Shown: positions 8,813 to 17,873, counted from the stretch's first letter. The stretch: DNA of 64,000 bases from an uncultured Oscillospiraceae bacterium (GCA_902465155.1 CABQLY010000010.1:5322-69321); one strand, 5' to 3'. A program made the numbers and translations. Notes: generated by a model not told the origin, from the letters alone.

Positions 8813-9952
8813 TCACACTCCTGCTACACGGTCGGCCAGCGCTCTGGCGGCGCTGTCTACCTCAAAAATACGCTGCACCGTAACGCTGCCGGAAAAATCG
8901 GCCGAAAGCGCAGCCGAAACAATTTCTCCAATTTGTAAAAAGCCAATTTTGCCCTGCAAAAACAGCTCTACTGCCCGCTCGTTTGCGCCGTTTACCGCCG
9001 CGGGGTACAAGCCGCCGCGCGCAATGGCCTGCTTACAAGCCGGCAGGCAAACAAAGGTTTCCTCATCCGGCTGTTCAAAGGTCATTTGCCCTACCTGTGT
9101 AAGCGAAAGCGGCTTAGCCGGGCAAGCAACCCGGTTGGGGTAGGTAAAGGCGTATTGAATGGGAATACGCATATCGGCGCTGCCAAGCTGGGCAATTACG
9201 GCGCCGTCGGGCAGCTCCACCGCCGAGTGAATAATGCTTTGCCGGTGCACCACAACCTGAATTTGCGCCGGCGAAACGCCGAACAAATGCACCGCCTCAA
9301 TAACCTCTAAGCCCTTGTTCATTAGCGTGGCGCTATCGATTGAAATTTTTTTGCCCATGGCCCAATTAGGGTGCTTTAGCGCCATTTGCGGGGTCACGGT
9401 TTTTAAAAAGTCGCGTTTTTTGTTAAAAAACGGCCCGCCCGAGGCAGTTAAAATAATTTTGTAGGCGGTGCCCTGCGGCACCCCCTGCAGTGACTGAAAA
9501 ATAGCCGAATGTTCGCTATCTACCGGGTAAAGCTTTAGCCCCTTTTGTGCCACCGCCGGCATAACCAGCTCACCGCCCGTAACTAAAGATTCTTTATTAG
9601 CTAACGCCAGGCTGTTGCCCGCCGCAATAGCCGCTAAGGTTGGACGCAGGCCGGCAATGCCCACCACAGCGTTAAGCACCCGGCTGCACGGCAAGGCGGC
9701 AGCCTGCTCTACTGCGGCGGCCCCGCCCAAAACTTTAATTTCGGTATCGGCCAGCTTTAGCTTTAAGGCCTTTGCGGCCCCCTCGCAAAATACGGCAACC
9801 AGCTGCGGGTTAAATTTTCGGGCCTGCTGCTCTAAAAGCTCCAGCCGTTCGCCCCCAGCAGCCAAAGCGCAAACACAGTAGCCTAATTTTTCGGCAACCT
9901 CTAAGGCCTGCACCCCAATAGAGCCGGTGCTGCCTAAAACAGAAATTTTCAT
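8813..9952 (-). CDS. dxr: 1-deoxy-D-xylulose 5-phosphate reductoisomerase
   Basis: First committed enzyme of the methylerythritol phosphate pathway, making MEP from DXP with NADPH. It is 379 residues, normal for the family. The N-terminal Rossmann motif GSTGSIG (7-13) binds NADPH. The metal/substrate region VDSEHSAIFQ and the loop with MNKGLE are conserved. AGGAT lies close upstream of ATG 9952. It follows cdsA by 12 bp in the pyrH operon. Confidence 0.97.
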   Translation of the reverse strand: MKISVLGSTGSIGVQALEVAEKLGYCVCALAAGGERLELLEQQARKFNPQLVAVFCEGAAKALKLKLADTEIKVLGGAAAVEQAAALPCSRVLNAVVGIAGLRPTLAAIAAGNSLALANKESLVTGGELVMPAVAQKGLKLYPVDSEHSAIFQSLQGVPQGTAYKIILTASGGPFFNKKRDFLKTVTPQMALKHPNWAMGKKISIDSATLMNKGLEVIEAVHLFGVSPAQIQVVVHRQSIIHSAVELPDGAVIAQLGSADMRIPIQYAFTYPNRVACPAKPLSLTQVGQMTFEQPDEETFVCLPACKQAIARGGLYPAAVNGANERAVELFLQGKIGFLQIGEIVSAALSADFSGSVTVQRIFEVDSAARALADRVAGV

Positions 9953-9964
9953 TATCCTACACCT

Positions 9965-10783
9965 TTATTTTATAAGCTCAACGCAAGAAATATACAAATA
10001 AAATGCCGGAACGATCATCATAATACTATCAAACCGGTCCATAATTCCGCCGTGGCCGGGAATTAGGCTGCCGTAATCCTTAACGCCGCACTGGCGCTTA
10101 ATTAACGAAGCCGAAAGATCCCCCAACACGCCCAGCAGCGTAAACACCGGGGCCGCGCAAAGCACCGCGGCAAAGTTCACGGTGTAGTGCATGGCGTTGC
10201 TGTAAATAAGGCACACCACAAGCGCCCCCAAAAGGCCCCAAACAAGGCCGCCAAAAAAGCCCTCCCAGGTTTTTTTGGGGCTAATAACCGGGGCCATTTT
10301 GTGCTTACCGAAAAACACCCCGGTAAAGTAGGCGCCGGTATCGGCCACGGCCGAAAACATTAACACCAGCAAAATGTAAAACAGGCCGCCGTTACCGTGC
10401 TGCACCACCCTTACAAGGTAAGCCAAGGCGCCGGGCAGCAGCAGCGGAAAGGCAAGCGCGGCGGCCAAGGCGGTTATGGTAATCCTGCTGTGCCCTTTAA
10501 GGGCTAACGCAAAGGTTACAATTAGGTAAACGGTGTAAACCCCAAAAAGGGGCAGCTTAAGGTAGCCGCAAAGCACAAAAGGCACCACAGCGGCAAACAG
10601 CATTGCCGCCGCAATAAGGGGCTTATAGGCGGTTATTTTCGTATCAAACAGCATTTCGTAAACCGCTATTACACTAAGCGCCGCCGCCGCAACGCAAAGG
10701 CTAACGGGCACGCAAAATTGCAGCGCCAGCAAGCCGGCGGCAACGGCAATAACAACGGTTGCCGAAATTATTCTTGTTTTCAT
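9965..10783 (-). CDS. cdsA: Phosphatidate cytidylyltransferase
   Basis: Integral membrane enzyme that makes CDP-diacylglycerol from phosphatidic acid and CTP, the branch point of phospholipid synthesis. It is 272 residues with about seven hydrophobic segments. The family signature is visible near the C terminus (GDLSASLIKR followed by KDYGSLIPGHGGIMDR), together with the SPKKTWEGF motif. GGAGG stands ahead of ATG 10783. It is embedded between uppS and dxr, as in most Firmicutes. Confidence 0.97.
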   Translation of the reverse strand: MKTRIISATVVIAVAAGLLALQFCVPVSLCVAAAALSVIAVYEMLFDTKITAYKPLIAAAMLFAAVVPFVLCGYLKLPLFGVYTVYLIVTFALALKGHSRITITALAAALAFPLLLPGALAYLVRVVQHGNGGLFYILLVLMFSAVADTGAYFTGVFFGKHKMAPVISPKKTWEGFFGGLVWGLLGALVVCLIYSNAMHYTVNFAAVLCAAPVFTLLGVLGDLSASLIKRQCGVKDYGSLIPGHGGIMDRFDSIMMIVPAFYLYISCVELIK

Positions 10784-10821
10784 GTTAAAACCTCCATTCA
10801 GCTAAGGCGCGGCAAAGCCGC

Positions 10822-11541
10822 TTAAACGCCGCCAAAACGGCGGTTGCGTTCGGCGTAGCTCTGCAAGGCTTTTTCTAAATGGCGGGGTTTAAAATCCGGC
10901 CACAAAACATCCGAAAACCAAAGCTCGGCGTAGGCCGACTGCCAGGTTAAAAAGTTAGAAAGCCGCAGCTCGCCGCTGGGGCGAATAATAAGGTCCGGGT
11001 CCGGCTGGCCGGCCGTATCTAACAAATTTGAAAGGTATTGCTCGGTAAGCTCGCCGGGTACTACCGCGCCGCTTTGCACCTGCTCGGCAGCTTTTTGTAC
11101 GGCGCGAATAATTTCGTTTCGGCCGCCGTAGTTAATGGCAAGGTTTAACACCAAACCGGTAGCGTTTTTTGAAAGCTCCTCGGCGTTTTGCATAAGCTGC
11201 TGAATATCCTGCGGCAAACCCAAACGGTCGCCAATAAACCGCAGCACAATATTCTCTTTGGTAAAATTGGTAACATCCCGCAAGTAATCCCGCAGCAGGT
11301 TCATTAGCGCTTCAACCTCGGCGGCGGGGCGGTTCCAGTTCTCGGTAGAAAAGGCGTAAACGGTTAAATACCGAATTCCAATGCTGTTGCAGTAGCGGGC
11401 AATGGTTTTAAAATTTTTTGCCCCGGCACTGTGCCCTACCGAGCGCGGCAGCGCACGCTTTTTAGCCCAGCGGCCGTTGCCGTCCATAATAATAGCAATA
11501 TGTTTTGGTAAAATTTTGTGTTCTGTTTTTTTAAAAAGCAT
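10822..11541 (-). CDS. uppS: Undecaprenyl diphosphate synthase
   Basis: cis-Prenyltransferase that extends farnesyl diphosphate with IPP to the C55 lipid carrier used for peptidoglycan and wall polymers. It is 239 residues. The catalytic Asp is D20 in MDGNGRWA; the downstream STENWNRP, RPSGELRLSNF and LWPDF motifs are intact. It consumes the isoprenoid units made by Dxr and IspG in the same operon and supplies the carrier used by the nearby penicillin-binding protein pathway. Confidence 0.97.
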   Translation of the reverse strand: MLFKKTEHKILPKHIAIIMDGNGRWAKKRALPRSVGHSAGAKNFKTIARYCNSIGIRYLTVYAFSTENWNRPAAEVEALMNLLRDYLRDVTNFTKENIVLRFIGDRLGLPQDIQQLMQNAEELSKNATGLVLNLAINYGGRNEIIRAVQKAAEQVQSGAVVPGELTEQYLSNLLDTAGQPDPDLIIRPSGELRLSNFLTWQSAYAELWFSDVLWPDFKPRHLEKALQSYAERNRRFGGV

Positions 11542-11620
11542 ATCATCCCGCCCTAATGTTCAAAGAAAGCAGCAGGAAAAATAGTTTTCCCGCTGCATTT
11601 TGGGTGCCGTTTGCGGCAAT

Positions 11621-12175
11621 TTAAATAGAAAGAATTTCTTTTTCCTTGGCCTCGGTCAGCTCGTCGGCCTCTTTGCAGAATTTATCGGTCAAGGTTTGAA
11701 TTTTCTTTTCGGCGTTTGCTAAATCGTCCTCGGTAATTTCGTTGTTTTTCTTTTTAGCTTTAGCTTTTTCCATAGCGTCACGGCGAATGGAGCGGAGAGC
11801 CACTTTCGCGTCCTCCCCCATTTTTTTAACATCGCGGGTTAGGTCGCGGCGGCGCTCCTCGGTTAAGGCCGGAAAAACAAGGCGAATTACTTTACCGTCG
11901 TTTTGCGGGTTAATGCCTAAATCGGAGGTTTGAATGGCTTTTTCAATAGCTTTTAGGGTAGTGGCGTCCCACGGTTGAATAAGCAGCATACGCCCCTCGG
12001 GCACAGAAATTGCCGCCATTTGGTTAATGGGCGTAGGGGTGCCGTAATAATCAACGGTAATTCTATCTAACACCGAAGGGTTGGCGCGCCCGGCGCGAAC
12101 CGCAGAAAAATCGCGGTCCAGCGCGTTCATGGTCTTGTTCATTTTTTCCTCGGCTAATTTTAAAATTTCGGTCAT
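11621..12175 (-). CDS. frr: Ribosome recycling factor
   Basis: Splits post-termination 70S ribosomes together with EF-G. It is 184 residues, the usual length, with the two-domain RRF fold: a three-helix bundle (residues ~1-28 and ~105-184) and the inserted beta domain around RITVDYYGTPTPINQMA. The start is set at ATG 12175, where GGAGG is 8 nt upstream. A TTG at 12190 is in frame, but its first codons are the ribosome-binding site itself. It follows pyrH closely, as in nearly all bacteria. Confidence 0.97.
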   Translation of the reverse strand: MTEILKLAEEKMNKTMNALDRDFSAVRAGRANPSVLDRITVDYYGTPTPINQMAAISVPEGRMLLIQPWDATTLKAIEKAIQTSDLGINPQNDGKVIRLVFPALTEERRRDLTRDVKKMGEDAKVALRSIRRDAMEKAKAKKKNNEITEDDLANAEKKIQTLTDKFCKEADELTEAKEKEILSI

Positions 12176-12196
12176 TCCGGTTACCTCCAAAACAAA

Positions 12197-12901
12197 TTAT
12201 TCTACAATGGTTCCGCTTTGCTCGCCCAAGGCGGCGCGGGGAATATTCTGCGGGTCGTTTAAATTAAATACTAAAATTTTAATGCCGTTATCCATGCAAA
12301 GGGAGGCGGCAGTACTATCCATAACATGCAGGCCTTTGTTTAAAACATCCATGTAGGTCAGGCGGTCAAACTTTTTGGCGTTGGGGTTTTGTTTGGGGTC
12401 GCTGTCGTACACGCCGTCCACATTTGTGGCTTTAAAAATAACATCGGCGCCAATTTCGGCCGCGCGCAGCGCAGCGCCGGTATCGGTAGAAAAAAACGGG
12501 TTGCCGGTACCGCAGCCAAAAATAACAATGCGGCCCTTTTCCATGTGCCGTACCGCCTTGTTGCGAATGTACGGCTCGGCAATTTTAATCATTTCAATTC
12601 CCGTTTGCACCCGAACAACCGCGCCTAATTTTTCTAAGCAATCGGCCAGGGCTAAGGCGTTAATAACGGTTGCTAACATACCCATGTGGTCGGCACGGGT
12701 ACGGTCCATTTGGCCGCCGGAACGACCGCGCCAAAAATTGCCGCCGCCAACAACAATGCCAATTTGAACGCCTAAATCGTAAGTTTCTTTAATGCTTTTG
12801 CAAATTTGCTCTACCTTTTCAAAATCAAAGCCAACGCCTTTTTCCCCCGCAAGGGCCTCGCCGCTTAGCTTAATTAGTACCCGTTTATAAACTGGTTTCA
12901 T
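12197..12901 (-). CDS. pyrH: Uridylate kinase
   Basis: Hexameric UMP kinase (amino-acid-kinase fold) that makes UDP for nucleic acid and cell-wall precursor synthesis, usually inhibited by UTP. It is 234 residues. The N-terminal KLSGEAL and the GGGNFWRGR phosphate-binding loops, and the C-terminal DPQNI, match the family. GGAG is 6 nt upstream of ATG 12901. It is the first gene of the eight-gene operon driven by the promoter at 12968-12996. Confidence 0.97.
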   Translation of the reverse strand: MKPVYKRVLIKLSGEALAGEKGVGFDFEKVEQICKSIKETYDLGVQIGIVVGGGNFWRGRSGGQMDRTRADHMGMLATVINALALADCLEKLGAVVRVQTGIEMIKIAEPYIRNKAVRHMEKGRIVIFGCGTGNPFFSTDTGAALRAAEIGADVIFKATNVDGVYDSDPKQNPNAKKFDRLTYMDVLNKGLHVMDSTAASLCMDNGIKILVFNLNDPQNIPRAALGEQSGTIVE

Positions 12902-12950
12902 GCTTTACTCCGTTCTGCCGCAAGGTTTGCCTGCAGCCAATTCTCGCGAT

Positions 12951-12991
12951 AAAAATCACCATACCTTATTTTACAATAAAGCATGGTGATT
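12951..12991 (-). terminator. Terminator of the PBP gene, overlapping the pyrH promoter
   Basis: Perfect 9-bp arms AATCACCAT (12954-12962) and ATGGTGATT (12983-12991) with further partial pairing inside. On the minus strand a run of T residues follows (12951-12955). It lies 36-77 bp past the PBP stop codon and contains the promoter of the next operon. Confidence 0.75.
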
Positions 12992-12996
12992 GTCAA
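12968..12996 (-). promoter_or_regulatory. Sigma-A promoter of the pyrH-polC operon
   Basis: On the minus strand TTGACA (12991-12996) and TAAAAT (12968-12973) with a 17-bp spacer. The hairpin arms of the upstream gene's terminator lie in the spacer and around the expected transcription start. Confidence 0.85.
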
Positions 12997-13027
12997 TTGC
13001 TTTTGGAAATTTTAGGCCGCCGAACGC

Positions 13028-15481
13028 CTAATTATTTCCCCCTGAGGAGGAAGCGGCCGCCGAGGAGGCGGGTTTAGACGAAGCTTGCGGCTTAGAGGAG
13101 CTGGCCGGCGCCGCCGAGGAAGCCTTGGAGGAAGCCGCCTTGGAGGAGGTTTGCGCCGCTGCAGAGCTTGCTGCCGCAGAGCTGCTTTTAGAGGAGGTGC
13201 TGCTTTCGGCCTTAGAGGTGGTATCTACCGCGTCTAAAATTTTGCCGCGGTGCGTGGTGCAGGTGGGCAAATGGCTTGTTTTGTACCAGCCAATGCCGGT
13301 AGAGCCGCAGGCATCGGTAGCAAGCAGACCGGTAGAGGTGCAGTAGCGGCGGCAGGTTACATAGCTGCTTTCCTCAAACTGCTTTACCTCTAAATTCTTG
13401 TGGATCTTGCTCATAATATTGCCCCAAATTTTGCTGGCGCCGTTGGCGTTTCGCACGGTCTCAGGCGTGTCGTACCCGTACCAGCAGGAGGCAATGTAAT
13501 AAGGCGTGCCGCCAACAAACCAACAGTTTTCGTTGTCGTTGGTGGTACCGGTTTTGGCGTAAATTGGCATTTTAGAAAGGTAGGAGCGAATAGCCTTACC
13601 GGTACCCTGGCTGCCGTCTACAACATTACGCAGCAGGTGGTTCATTACAACGGCGGTATCCTCGCTCATAGCAATTTTAGAATCCGGCTCGCCGTTTAAA
13701 ATTAATTCGTCGTGCTGGTTTGTAACCTTTGTAAAAAAGGTTGGCTTGTAATACTTGCCCTTGCTGCCAAAGGTGGCAAACGCCGCGCAGGATTCCAGCG
13801 TGGTAATGCCCTTATAGCAGCTGCCCAGCGCCATAGAGGAATAGGTAAGGTCTGCGTTGGCGTTTGGCACTAAGGTGGTAATGCCCATATCCTTTGTTAA
13901 GTGGTCGTAAACGCTTTGAATAGATTGCTGCTGCACCAATTGCGCCGGCACTGTGTTTACCGAGCGCTCTAAAGCCTTTGCTACCGTCATAGAGCCGCCG
14001 TAGTAGCCGTACCAGTTTGGCGGCCAGCTTTTGCCGTCGGCCAGCTTAATGGGTTGATCCTTAAAAATGGTAGAATAGGTAATTAAATTATTATCTAACG
14101 CTAAAGAGTAAGAGGCAATTGGCTTCATGGTAGAACCGGGCGAGCGCGGCGAGGAGGTTGCGCGGTTAAGGCCGCGATTGGTTGTTTTTTTGCCGGAGCC
14201 ACCACAAATACCCAAAACATGGCCGTTATAATCCATTATAGTAAAGGCCGATTGCGCCGTTTGCCCTTTTCGGCTTTTGCTAAAGTATTTACTGTCGGTG
14301 TAAACCTCGTCAATGGCTTTTTGAATGTCGGTATCCAGCGTGCAGTAAATTTTGTAACCGCCGTTGTAAAAGTTTTGCTCGGCGTAGGTGCGGTCGTAGC
14401 CGTACTCGGCAACCAAGCCGTCTACAACATTATCAATTAACGCGTCTACAAAATAGGAGTTGGTTTCTACCTCGTTAATATTGGCCTTGCTGGCAACAAT
14501 TTTAACCTCGGCGTCTACCGATTTTTCGTACTCCTCTTTGGTAATGTGCCCTAAATCCAACATTTTTTTAAGAACCAGCTTGCGCCGGTCGGCGTTGTTT
14601 TCGGGGAATTTATCCGGCCGGTAGGTTTCGGGTGCCTTTACAATGGCGGCCAGGCAGGCGCACTCCTCTAAGCTAAGGTCCGAAACGGTTTTGTTAAAGT
14701 AGTAGTTTGAGGCAACCTCTACCCCGCCAATGCCGTTGGCAAAGGTAACGGTGTTTAGGTAGCACTCTAAAATAACCTCTTTACTGTATTTTGCCTCCAG
14801 CTCCTGCGCGCGCATGATCTCACGAATTTTACGCATGGGCGATTGCTGATTATCGCCGGTTAGGTTTTTAACCAGCTGCTGTGTAATGGTAGAACCGCCT
14901 TGGTTTGAGGAATACATGTGTAAAAACATATTGGCAAAGGCCGAAACGGTACGCTTCCAGTCTACCCCGTTGTGCGATTTAAAGCGCTGGTCCTCAATGT
15001 CGATAAACGCGTTTTGCAGGTTTGCCGGAATAGATTCCAGCCCTTTCCAAATGCGGTTTTCACCGCCGTGCAGGCGTTGGTACTCGGTGTAATCCTGCGA
15101 GCCGGGCTGCTTTACATAAATGGTGGTGGTGTAGTTTAAAGTAAGGTCGTTTAGGTCCTCGTAAATGGTATTGTCTACAAACGCAAAAATGTAAACAATA
15201 AAGCTGCCAACAACCAAGCAAAAGGTAATAACTAAAATTAAAAACACGGTTAGCAGCGACCTTACAAAGCCCTTTTTCTTTTTGGCCTTTTTGCTGCCCT
15301 TACGGCGGCGCGGGCTGCCGTTTTGCGGTTTATTTTCTTCCTCGTTCGGGTGGTTCGCCAGGCTGTTTAAATCAAATTCATTATCCGAATTGCTGTACAG
15401 CTCGGTAGAATCCCCCTGCTCTAAGGGCGAATCGCCGTTTGGAAAAAACGGACTGGTGTATTGTTCGTTATTCTCGCTCAT
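13028..15481 (-). CDS. Class A (bifunctional) penicillin-binding protein
   Basis: Polymerises lipid II glycan strands and cross-links their peptides at the outer face of the membrane; 817 residues. Order: acidic then Lys/Arg-rich cytoplasmic head (1-70), one transmembrane segment (~72-100), GT51 glycosyltransferase (~140-310, catalytic E163 in IEDQRFKSH, GGSTITQQLVKN), and transpeptidase (~400-690) with S450-T-M-K453, S507-V-N509 and K643-T-G645. The last ~60 residues are a Ser/Ala/Lys low-complexity tail, probably threading the wall. The closest named relatives are PBP1A/PonA types. It has its own transcription unit upstream of the pyrH operon. Confidence 0.95.
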   Translation of the reverse strand: MSENNEQYTSPFFPNGDSPLEQGDSTELYSNSDNEFDLNSLANHPNEEENKPQNGSPRRRKGSKKAKKKKGFVRSLLTVFLILVITFCLVVGSFIVYIFAFVDNTIYEDLNDLTLNYTTTIYVKQPGSQDYTEYQRLHGGENRIWKGLESIPANLQNAFIDIEDQRFKSHNGVDWKRTVSAFANMFLHMYSSNQGGSTITQQLVKNLTGDNQQSPMRKIREIMRAQELEAKYSKEVILECYLNTVTFANGIGGVEVASNYYFNKTVSDLSLEECACLAAIVKAPETYRPDKFPENNADRRKLVLKKMLDLGHITKEEYEKSVDAEVKIVASKANINEVETNSYFVDALIDNVVDGLVAEYGYDRTYAEQNFYNGGYKIYCTLDTDIQKAIDEVYTDSKYFSKSRKGQTAQSAFTIMDYNGHVLGICGGSGKKTTNRGLNRATSSPRSPGSTMKPIASYSLALDNNLITYSTIFKDQPIKLADGKSWPPNWYGYYGGSMTVAKALERSVNTVPAQLVQQQSIQSVYDHLTKDMGITTLVPNANADLTYSSMALGSCYKGITTLESCAAFATFGSKGKYYKPTFFTKVTNQHDELILNGEPDSKIAMSEDTAVVMNHLLRNVVDGSQGTGKAIRSYLSKMPIYAKTGTTNDNENCWFVGGTPYYIASCWYGYDTPETVRNANGASKIWGNIMSKIHKNLEVKQFEESSYVTCRRYCTSTGLLATDACGSTGIGWYKTSHLPTCTTHRGKILDAVDTTSKAESSTSSKSSSAAASSAAAQTSSKAASSKASSAAPASSSKPQASSKPASSAAASSSGGNN

Positions 15482-15673
15482 ATTCAGTACTCCTTTTCAG
15501 GCGTTTGGGGCAGGCCCAAAGCGCCGGCAAAAAGCAAAACAAAAATGCGGCCAACGGCAGCGCCCGGCAAAAAAACACACTGCCCTATTTAAGCCATTGC
15601 CTATTGTACCACATTTTACAAAAAAAAGCGAGTTACAATTTTTTAACCATTTTTTTGGTGAATAGTTTGCCAC

Positions 15674-15693
15674 AAAACAGTACATACTGTTTT
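15674..15693. repeat. Palindrome between the PBP gene and the small membrane protein gene
   Basis: AAAACAGTA-CA-TACTGTTTT: perfect 9-bp arms with a 2-bp centre, 20 bp before the start codon of the plus-strand gene at 15713. It is too compact for a normal terminator loop and looks like a dimeric protein-binding site. No factor can be named. Confidence 0.5.
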
Positions 15694-15712
15694 TAAAAAG
15701 GGGGCTGCAGCA

Positions 15713-16027
15713 ATGGGCTTTAAAACAAAGGTAATTATTATTTTTAGCTTGCTGATTTTTTCGGCGGCCTGCGTGGCCTTTTCGGCCTACGCGGTTTTTA
15801 CGGCCGAAAGCAAAACGCCCAAAAATTTGCCGCCAACGCCGGTTTACTACACCTTAACCGTGTATGAGGACAAATTGGCGGTTTATTGCTCGGGGCAAAA
15901 AGAGCCGCTGCGCGTTTTTGAGGTTGCGGTAAGCACCCTGCCGCAGCGGGATATTACCGCGCTGGAAAACGGCATTACGGCCGGCTCTATGGCCGAAATT
16001 ATGCAAATTTTAGAGGACTACGAATAG
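15713..16027 (+). CDS. Small membrane-anchored protein with BofC-C-like domain
   Basis: A 104-residue protein of unknown function. Residues ~5-30 are one hydrophobic segment that acts as membrane anchor or uncleaved signal. The outer part (YYTLTVYEDKLAVY, EVAVSTLP, ITALENGITA, EIMQILEDYE) has the pattern of the BofC C-terminal domain and of many small clostridial proteins with that fold: a strand, a strand carrying a sugar/peptide-like ligand loop, S-x-LP, and a final helix. In Bacillus, BofC controls SpoIVB signalling in sporulation, but here only the fold is suggested. GGGGG lies upstream of ATG 15713. It is monocistronic and ends at a strong bidirectional terminator. Confidence 0.6.
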   Translation: MGFKTKVIIIFSLLIFSAACVAFSAYAVFTAESKTPKNLPPTPVYYTLTVYEDKLAVYCSGQKEPLRVFEVAVSTLPQRDITALENGITAGSMAEIMQILEDYE

Positions 16028-16132
16028 CTTTTAAAAACAGCCGGTTACTTTGCTTTGGGCAAAGGCTATTGCAAAAAACGCAAAAGCGCAAGGCTTTGCC
16101 TGCGGCGGCGCCGGGCGGTAAATTTTAAATTA

Positions 16133-16184
16133 AAACAGCTGCGCTGTACAAGGCCCGTTTAAAAGGCCGGCAGCGCAGCTGTTT
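16133..16184. terminator. Bidirectional terminator between convergent genes
   Basis: 14-bp perfect stem AAACAGCTGCGCTG / CAGCGCAGCTGTTT with an inner AGGCC/GGCC pairing. T-rich on the plus strand and flanked by A residues, so it can serve both the gene at 15713 and the gene ending at 16211. Confidence 0.85.
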
Positions 16185-16210
16185 TTGGTTTGTTTTTTAG
16201 CCCGGGCGCT

Positions 16211-17794
16211 TTAAGTGGGTTCCCCGCCCGTTTTTAAAATTTTATATTCCGCCCCGCCTTGACAAAGCAAATTGTTCGGGGTAAGCGGCTTTTGGTTTAA
16301 ATAAACCCCCTGAAACTGCACATTAAAAATGCCGTAGCCCTGCGGCAGTGCCGCCGCATTTTTCACCAAAAGGTACGAGGGCATGGTTTGCTCCGGGCAA
16401 TTTTCAAAATAAATGTCTTTAAAAAGCACATCGTGAATAGCAAACCCACGCCCCTCGCTGTAAGAGGCCGAAGCGGCGTCCCGCACCTCTAAATGAATCG
16501 GCTTGCCGGTGTAGCCGGGGGTCCAGTTAATGTAAATATGCTCAAAGCGGATGTTGGAAACCTCTACCTCGCTTTGCGAAAGGGAGCGCAAAATGCCCGA
16601 CCAATAGGCGTTGTGCTGCTCGCTGTTGCCAAAAATTTTAAAAGCAACATCGTTTACCGTGTTGTGGTGAATGTTAATGTTGGCCACCCGGTTGTGCGGG
16701 CTGGTGCTGCCGGTGCCGTGCCCCGCTATTTGAAAGGGGCGGCAGTTGGTCCAAAAAACGCAGTTTCGTACTTCGTAGTTTTCCGAAACCGGGGGCGCCG
16801 GCGAGTAGCCAAGGTCGTTTAGGGTTGGAATACTATCGTACCCCGTGTACATACATACATTATCGTCCCCGTTGCGAAAATAGCAGTTTTCCATTAACAC
16901 ATGGCAGGTGTTTACACAGTTCAGCCCGTCGCCGTTAACGGCAGCCGTAAAGCATTTAACCCCGTTTAGGTGAATGTGGGCAGAATTACGAACCGTAAGC
17001 CCGCGGAACTCGCCCACCAAGGTAACCCCCTGCACCGTAATATTTTTGCAGCCGCTTTTAATGTAAACCATTGGCAGCGCCCAGTACCGAAAACCGGCGT
17101 AAAGCGGCTGGCCGGTAAAGTTAAATTCGGCCCCGTAGCAGCGCTCTATAAGCGAAAACACCCCGCCGCCGGCAATTTTAACATTTTGTTTGCCCGAAAG
17201 CACCACGGCGGCGTTTACCACCGCGCCCTCCTCTAAATAAATCAGGGTGTTATCCTGCACGCCCTGCAGCACCGGCGTGCCGTGTTCATCCAGCGCAATA
17301 TGCTCGCAATTTTGGTGCGTATAATAGCCCGGCTTAAAATAAATTTGGTGGGCAAAGGGCGGCTCGCTTTCGGCCGGGTGGTTGGCAAAAATCGTTAGCT
17401 CGCCAAAAAGGTCGCCGTTCAGCTCTAAGCTTAGCATTTGCCCGGGCTTAGCGGTAAAATAAAGGGTGCTGCCCTGCACCTGCGGCACCAGGTTTAGCTG
17501 CAGCGGCTTTAACCGGGCCGATTGCACCGTGCCGTTAAAAACAACCCGAACTTCTACCGGGGCGTTGGCGGTAAAAAACGCAAAATAGGTTTGTTTTGCC
17601 ATGTTACAATGGCTAAAGCCGTTAAATTCGGCGGCAACCTGCGGCGGCATTTCGTGGTAATTGGTGGTGCCGTCGGGGCACAGGGCCAAATAAACGCTAA
17701 GCTCCTGCCAAGCGGTTTGCCCCACCTCGCGCACAAAGGCCTGGTAACGGTCTCCCAATCTGGCGCCGGTTGGCGCCGGTACAGTTTTAAGCAT
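16211..17794 (-). CDS. GH28-like right-handed beta-helix glycosidase, cytoplasmic
   Basis: A 527-residue predicted glycoside hydrolase with no signal peptide, so it would act inside the cell on imported oligosaccharides. Residues 1-130 form a beta-sandwich-like N-terminal part; ~140-515 are parallel beta-helix repeats. The active-site signature follows the GH28 plan: N-G-D289-G, G-D310-D311, G358-H359-G360 and FKIFG in place of the usual R-I-K. GH28 acts on polygalacturonan-type sugars by inversion; the changed fourth motif means another uronide or even a GH49/GH110-type activity cannot be excluded. It has its own promoter (17933-17961) with a palindrome in the leader, and a strong AGGAGG-type site before ATG 17794. 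Confidence 0.8.
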   Translation of the reverse strand: MLKTVPAPTGARLGDRYQAFVREVGQTAWQELSVYLALCPDGTTNYHEMPPQVAAEFNGFSHCNMAKQTYFAFFTANAPVEVRVVFNGTVQSARLKPLQLNLVPQVQGSTLYFTAKPGQMLSLELNGDLFGELTIFANHPAESEPPFAHQIYFKPGYYTHQNCEHIALDEHGTPVLQGVQDNTLIYLEEGAVVNAAVVLSGKQNVKIAGGGVFSLIERCYGAEFNFTGQPLYAGFRYWALPMVYIKSGCKNITVQGVTLVGEFRGLTVRNSAHIHLNGVKCFTAAVNGDGLNCVNTCHVLMENCYFRNGDDNVCMYTGYDSIPTLNDLGYSPAPPVSENYEVRNCVFWTNCRPFQIAGHGTGSTSPHNRVANINIHHNTVNDVAFKIFGNSEQHNAYWSGILRSLSQSEVEVSNIRFEHIYINWTPGYTGKPIHLEVRDAASASYSEGRGFAIHDVLFKDIYFENCPEQTMPSYLLVKNAAALPQGYGIFNVQFQGVYLNQKPLTPNNLLCQGGAEYKILKTGGEPT

Positions 17795-17873
17795 AAATAA
17801 AAAATCCTCCCTTAGGCTAAGCCCAAACGCGCAGCCAAGCAGCGTTTTTAATTTGCAAAAATCTACGCGATTA

